Assembly (NCBI GenBank): GCA_023423235.1
Contig: JAFAFY010000084.1
Coordinates: 1-6,114, forward strand
Reading direction: 5' to 3'
Source of the DNA: Pseudomonadota bacterium
GTDB taxonomy: Bacteria; Pseudomonadota; Gammaproteobacteria; Xanthomonadales; Xanthomonadaceae
Length of the DNA stretch: 6,114 bases
The notes under the pieces: generated by a model
What the model was told of the DNA's origin: nothing
Seen by the model: the letters and a program-made list of their open reading frames with translations, nothing else
The model's database searches: none
Shown: in pieces, positions 4,638 through 6,114 of the stretch
Layout of the letters: each line of letters opens with the position of its first letter
How positions within the stretch are numbered: the first letter of the stretch is position 1
Program-made: the position numbers and the translations under genes

Positions 4638-5537
4638 ATGGTCATCCTCCACCAGATCGACCCGGTCGCGATCCACCTGCCGCAGGTCGGCGGGTTCCAG
4701 CCGGCGATCCACTGGTACGGGTTGATGTACCTGCTGGCGTTCGCTGCCGCCTGGCTGCTGGGCCGCAGCCGGATCCGCGCCGGGCGCCTGCCCGGCGTGG
4801 ACGCCGAACAGTTCGGCGACCTGCTGTTCTACGGCATCCTCGGCGTGGTGCTGGGCGGGCGCATCGGCTACGTGCTGTTCTACGCGTTCGGTGACTTCCT
4901 CGCCAATCCGCTGATGCTGTTCAAGGTATGGGACGGCGGCATGAGCTTCCACGGCGGTCTGCTGGGCGTGCTGGCGGTCGCGTGGTGGTGGGCGCGGCGC
5001 CGCGGCCTGCATTTCTTCGATGTCATGGATTTCGTGGCGCCGTGGGTGCCGCCGGGGCTGGGGCTTGGGCGGATCGGCAACTACATCGGCGCCGAACTGT
5101 GGGGCAAGTACACCCAGGCCGGCTGGGGCGTGGTGTTTCCGACCGACCCGGCCTTCCATGGCTGGTCGGCCGAGCGGCTGCAGTCCGAATTCGCGACCGG
5201 CGCGCTGGACCAGTTCGCCCGGCATCCCTCGCAGCTCTACCAGGCCTTCCTCGAGGGCTTGGTGATGTTCGTGGTGCTGTGGTGGTTCTCGCGCAAGCCA
5301 CGGCCGCGCTACGCGGTCTCGGGCCTGTTCGCGCTGCTCTACGGCGTGTTCCGTTTCCTGGTCGAGTTCGTACGCGTGCCCGATGCCGACATCGGCTATC
5401 TGGCCTTCGGCTGGCTGACGATGGGGCAGGTGCTGTCGCTGCCGCTGGTCGCGCTGGGACTGCTGCTGTTGTGGCGCGCGCGCACTGCGCCGACACTGCA
5501 GCCGGTGGTGCCGGCCACGGCCGCCGGGCCGGGCTGA
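4638..5537 (+). CDS. lgt: Phosphatidylglycerol:prolipoprotein diacylglyceryl transferase
   Basis: Lgt transfers diacylglycerol from phosphatidylglycerol to the lipobox cysteine of prolipoproteins, the first step of lipoprotein maturation at the inner membrane. The 299-residue product is of family size. Motifs seen: AIHWYGLMYLLAF (23-35), GGRIGYVLFY (73-82), VWDGGMSFHGGLLG (97-110) with the essential His105 (E. coli His103), the Lgt signature GLGRIGNYIGAELWG (142-156) with Arg145, Asn148 and Glu153, HPSQLYQAFLEG (196-207), and FRFLVEFVRVPD (238-249) with Arg239, Glu243 and Arg246. About seven hydrophobic segments are visible. The ATG lies 8 nt after the terC stop and lacks a clear Shine-Dalgarno sequence, so translation is probably coupled to terC. 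The sequence closely resembles Xanthomonas Lgt as I remember it. thyA follows after 35 nt. Confidence 0.97.
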   Translation: MVILHQIDPVAIHLPQVGGFQPAIHWYGLMYLLAFAAAWLLGRSRIRAGRLPGVDAEQFGDLLFYGILGVVLGGRIGYVLFYAFGDFLANPLMLFKVWDGGMSFHGGLLGVLAVAWWWARRRGLHFFDVMDFVAPWVPPGLGLGRIGNYIGAELWGKYTQAGWGVVFPTDPAFHGWSAERLQSEFATGALDQFARHPSQLYQAFLEGLVMFVVLWWFSRKPRPRYAVSGLFALLYGVFRFLVEFVRVPDADIGYLAFGWLTMGQVLSLPLVALGLLLLWRARTAPTLQPVVPATAAGPG

Positions 5538-5547
5538 GCCGCCCGGC
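5528..5547 (+). terminator. Small hairpin over the lgt stop codon
   Basis: GCCGGGC (5528-5534) pairs with GCCCGGC (5541-5547) around a 6-nt loop that contains the lgt TGA. There is no U-tract, and thyA begins 25 nt later, so it is more likely an mRNA structure than a terminator. It may be simple GC-rich coincidence. Confidence 0.25.
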
Positions 5548-5572
5548 GCACCATCCCCGACAGGAGACCGCG

Positions 5573-6114
5573 ATGAAGCAGTACCTCGACCTGCTGCAGC
5601 ACGTGCTCGAACACGGCGCGGAGAAATCCGACCGCACCGGCACCGGCACGCGCAGCGTGTTCGGCTGGCAGATGCGCTACGACCTGGCGGCCGGTTTTCC
5701 GCTGGTCACCACCAAGAAGCTGCACCTGCGTTCGATCATCCACGAGCTGCTGTGGTTCCTGCAGGGCGACACCAACATCGGCTACCTGAAGGACAACAGG
5801 GTCGGCATCTGGGACGAGTGGGCCGATGCCAACGGCGACCTGGGGCCGGTCTACGGCCACCAGTGGCGGCGCTGGACCACCGCGGACGGCCGCCAGGTCG
5901 ACCAGATGCAATGGCTGGTCGACGAGATCCGCCGCAATCCCGATTCGCGCCGGCTGGTGATCAGCGCCTGGAACGTCGGTGACCTGCCGGACATGGCGCT
6001 GATGCCCTGCCATGCGCTGTTCCAGTTCTACGTGGTCGACGGCAAGCTCAGCTGCCAGCTCTACCAGCGCAGCGGCGACATCTTCCTCGGCGTGCCGTTC
6101 AACATCGCCAGCTA
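5573..6114 (+). CDS. thyA: Thymidylate synthase (3' truncated by window end)
   Basis: ThyA converts dUMP and methylene-tetrahydrofolate to dTMP and dihydrofolate in the cytosol. AGGAG (5562-5566) lies 6 nt before the ATG. The visible 180 codons align with E. coli ThyA (264 residues) with the same numbering: Arg21 in SDRTGTGT, Glu58 in IIHELLWF, Trp80, Tyr94 in GPVYGHQW, the nucleophile Cys146 in MALMPCHALFQF, Arg166-Ser167 in QRSGD, Asp169, and Asn177 in FNIASY. It is the short form, without the insertion found between residues 85 and 140 in some species. About 84 C-terminal residues lie beyond the window. The gene is downstream of lgt in the same direction, an order common in proteobacteria. 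Nothing is unusual in the part seen. Confidence 0.98.
   Translation, partial: MKQYLDLLQHVLEHGAEKSDRTGTGTRSVFGWQMRYDLAAGFPLVTTKKLHLRSIIHELLWFLQGDTNIGYLKDNRVGIWDEWADANGDLGPVYGHQWRRWTTADGRQVDQMQWLVDEIRRNPDSRRLVISAWNVGDLPDMALMPCHALFQFYVVDGKLSCQLYQRSGDIFLGVPFNIAS

Noticed and set aside
1..6114. CRISPR arrays, tRNA or rRNA genes, transposase genes, toxin-antitoxin pairs
   Set aside because: I saw no regularly spaced repeats, no tRNA-like cloverleaf with a TTCGA-type arm, and no transposase or toxin motifs in any convincing frame.

Overview
The window is very GC-rich gammaproteobacterial chromosome. Coding frames prefer G or C at the third codon position. The Lgt and TerC proteins read like those I remember from the Xanthomonadaceae/Lysobacteraceae (Xanthomonas, Lysobacter, Luteimonas group). 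This placement rests on recalled protein similarity, not on a search.

Layout. (1) Positions 1-327 hold an uncertain, truncated reading frame of unknown function. (2) Positions 328-1512 on the + strand carry a small VOC-fold protein and a LysM plus CHAP/NlpC-like cysteine peptidase. They are separated by a 132-nt gap largely filled by a long imperfect inverted repeat with a GTAG tetranucleotide, resembling REP elements. (3) A strong 17-bp hairpin at 1529-1566, probably a terminator, ends that block. (4) Positions 1690-3139 on the - strand carry two exported proteins: an SGNH/GDSL-type hydrolase lipoprotein, then a small secreted protein of unknown function. (5) From about 3393 to the window end the + strand carries dgkA, terC, lgt and the first two thirds of thyA, closely spaced and in one direction, so they may be cotranscribed at least in part.

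Functional links. Lgt attaches diacylglycerol to the lipobox cysteine of prolipoproteins; the SGNH hydrolase here has such a lipobox and is a plausible substrate. DgkA phosphorylates diacylglycerol and belongs to the same membrane-lipid economy. TerC is a multi-pass membrane protein of a family linked to metal (Mn) homeostasis. ThyA makes dTMP; it sits next to lgt in many proteobacteria, and the link is positional rather than functional.

Most of this is ordinary housekeeping sequence. I did not find a convincing new multi-gene system. The points most worth a second look are the inverted repeat at 754-823, the LysM/cysteine-peptidase protein that lacks a signal peptide, and short upstream reading frames whose stops overlap the dgkA and terC starts.
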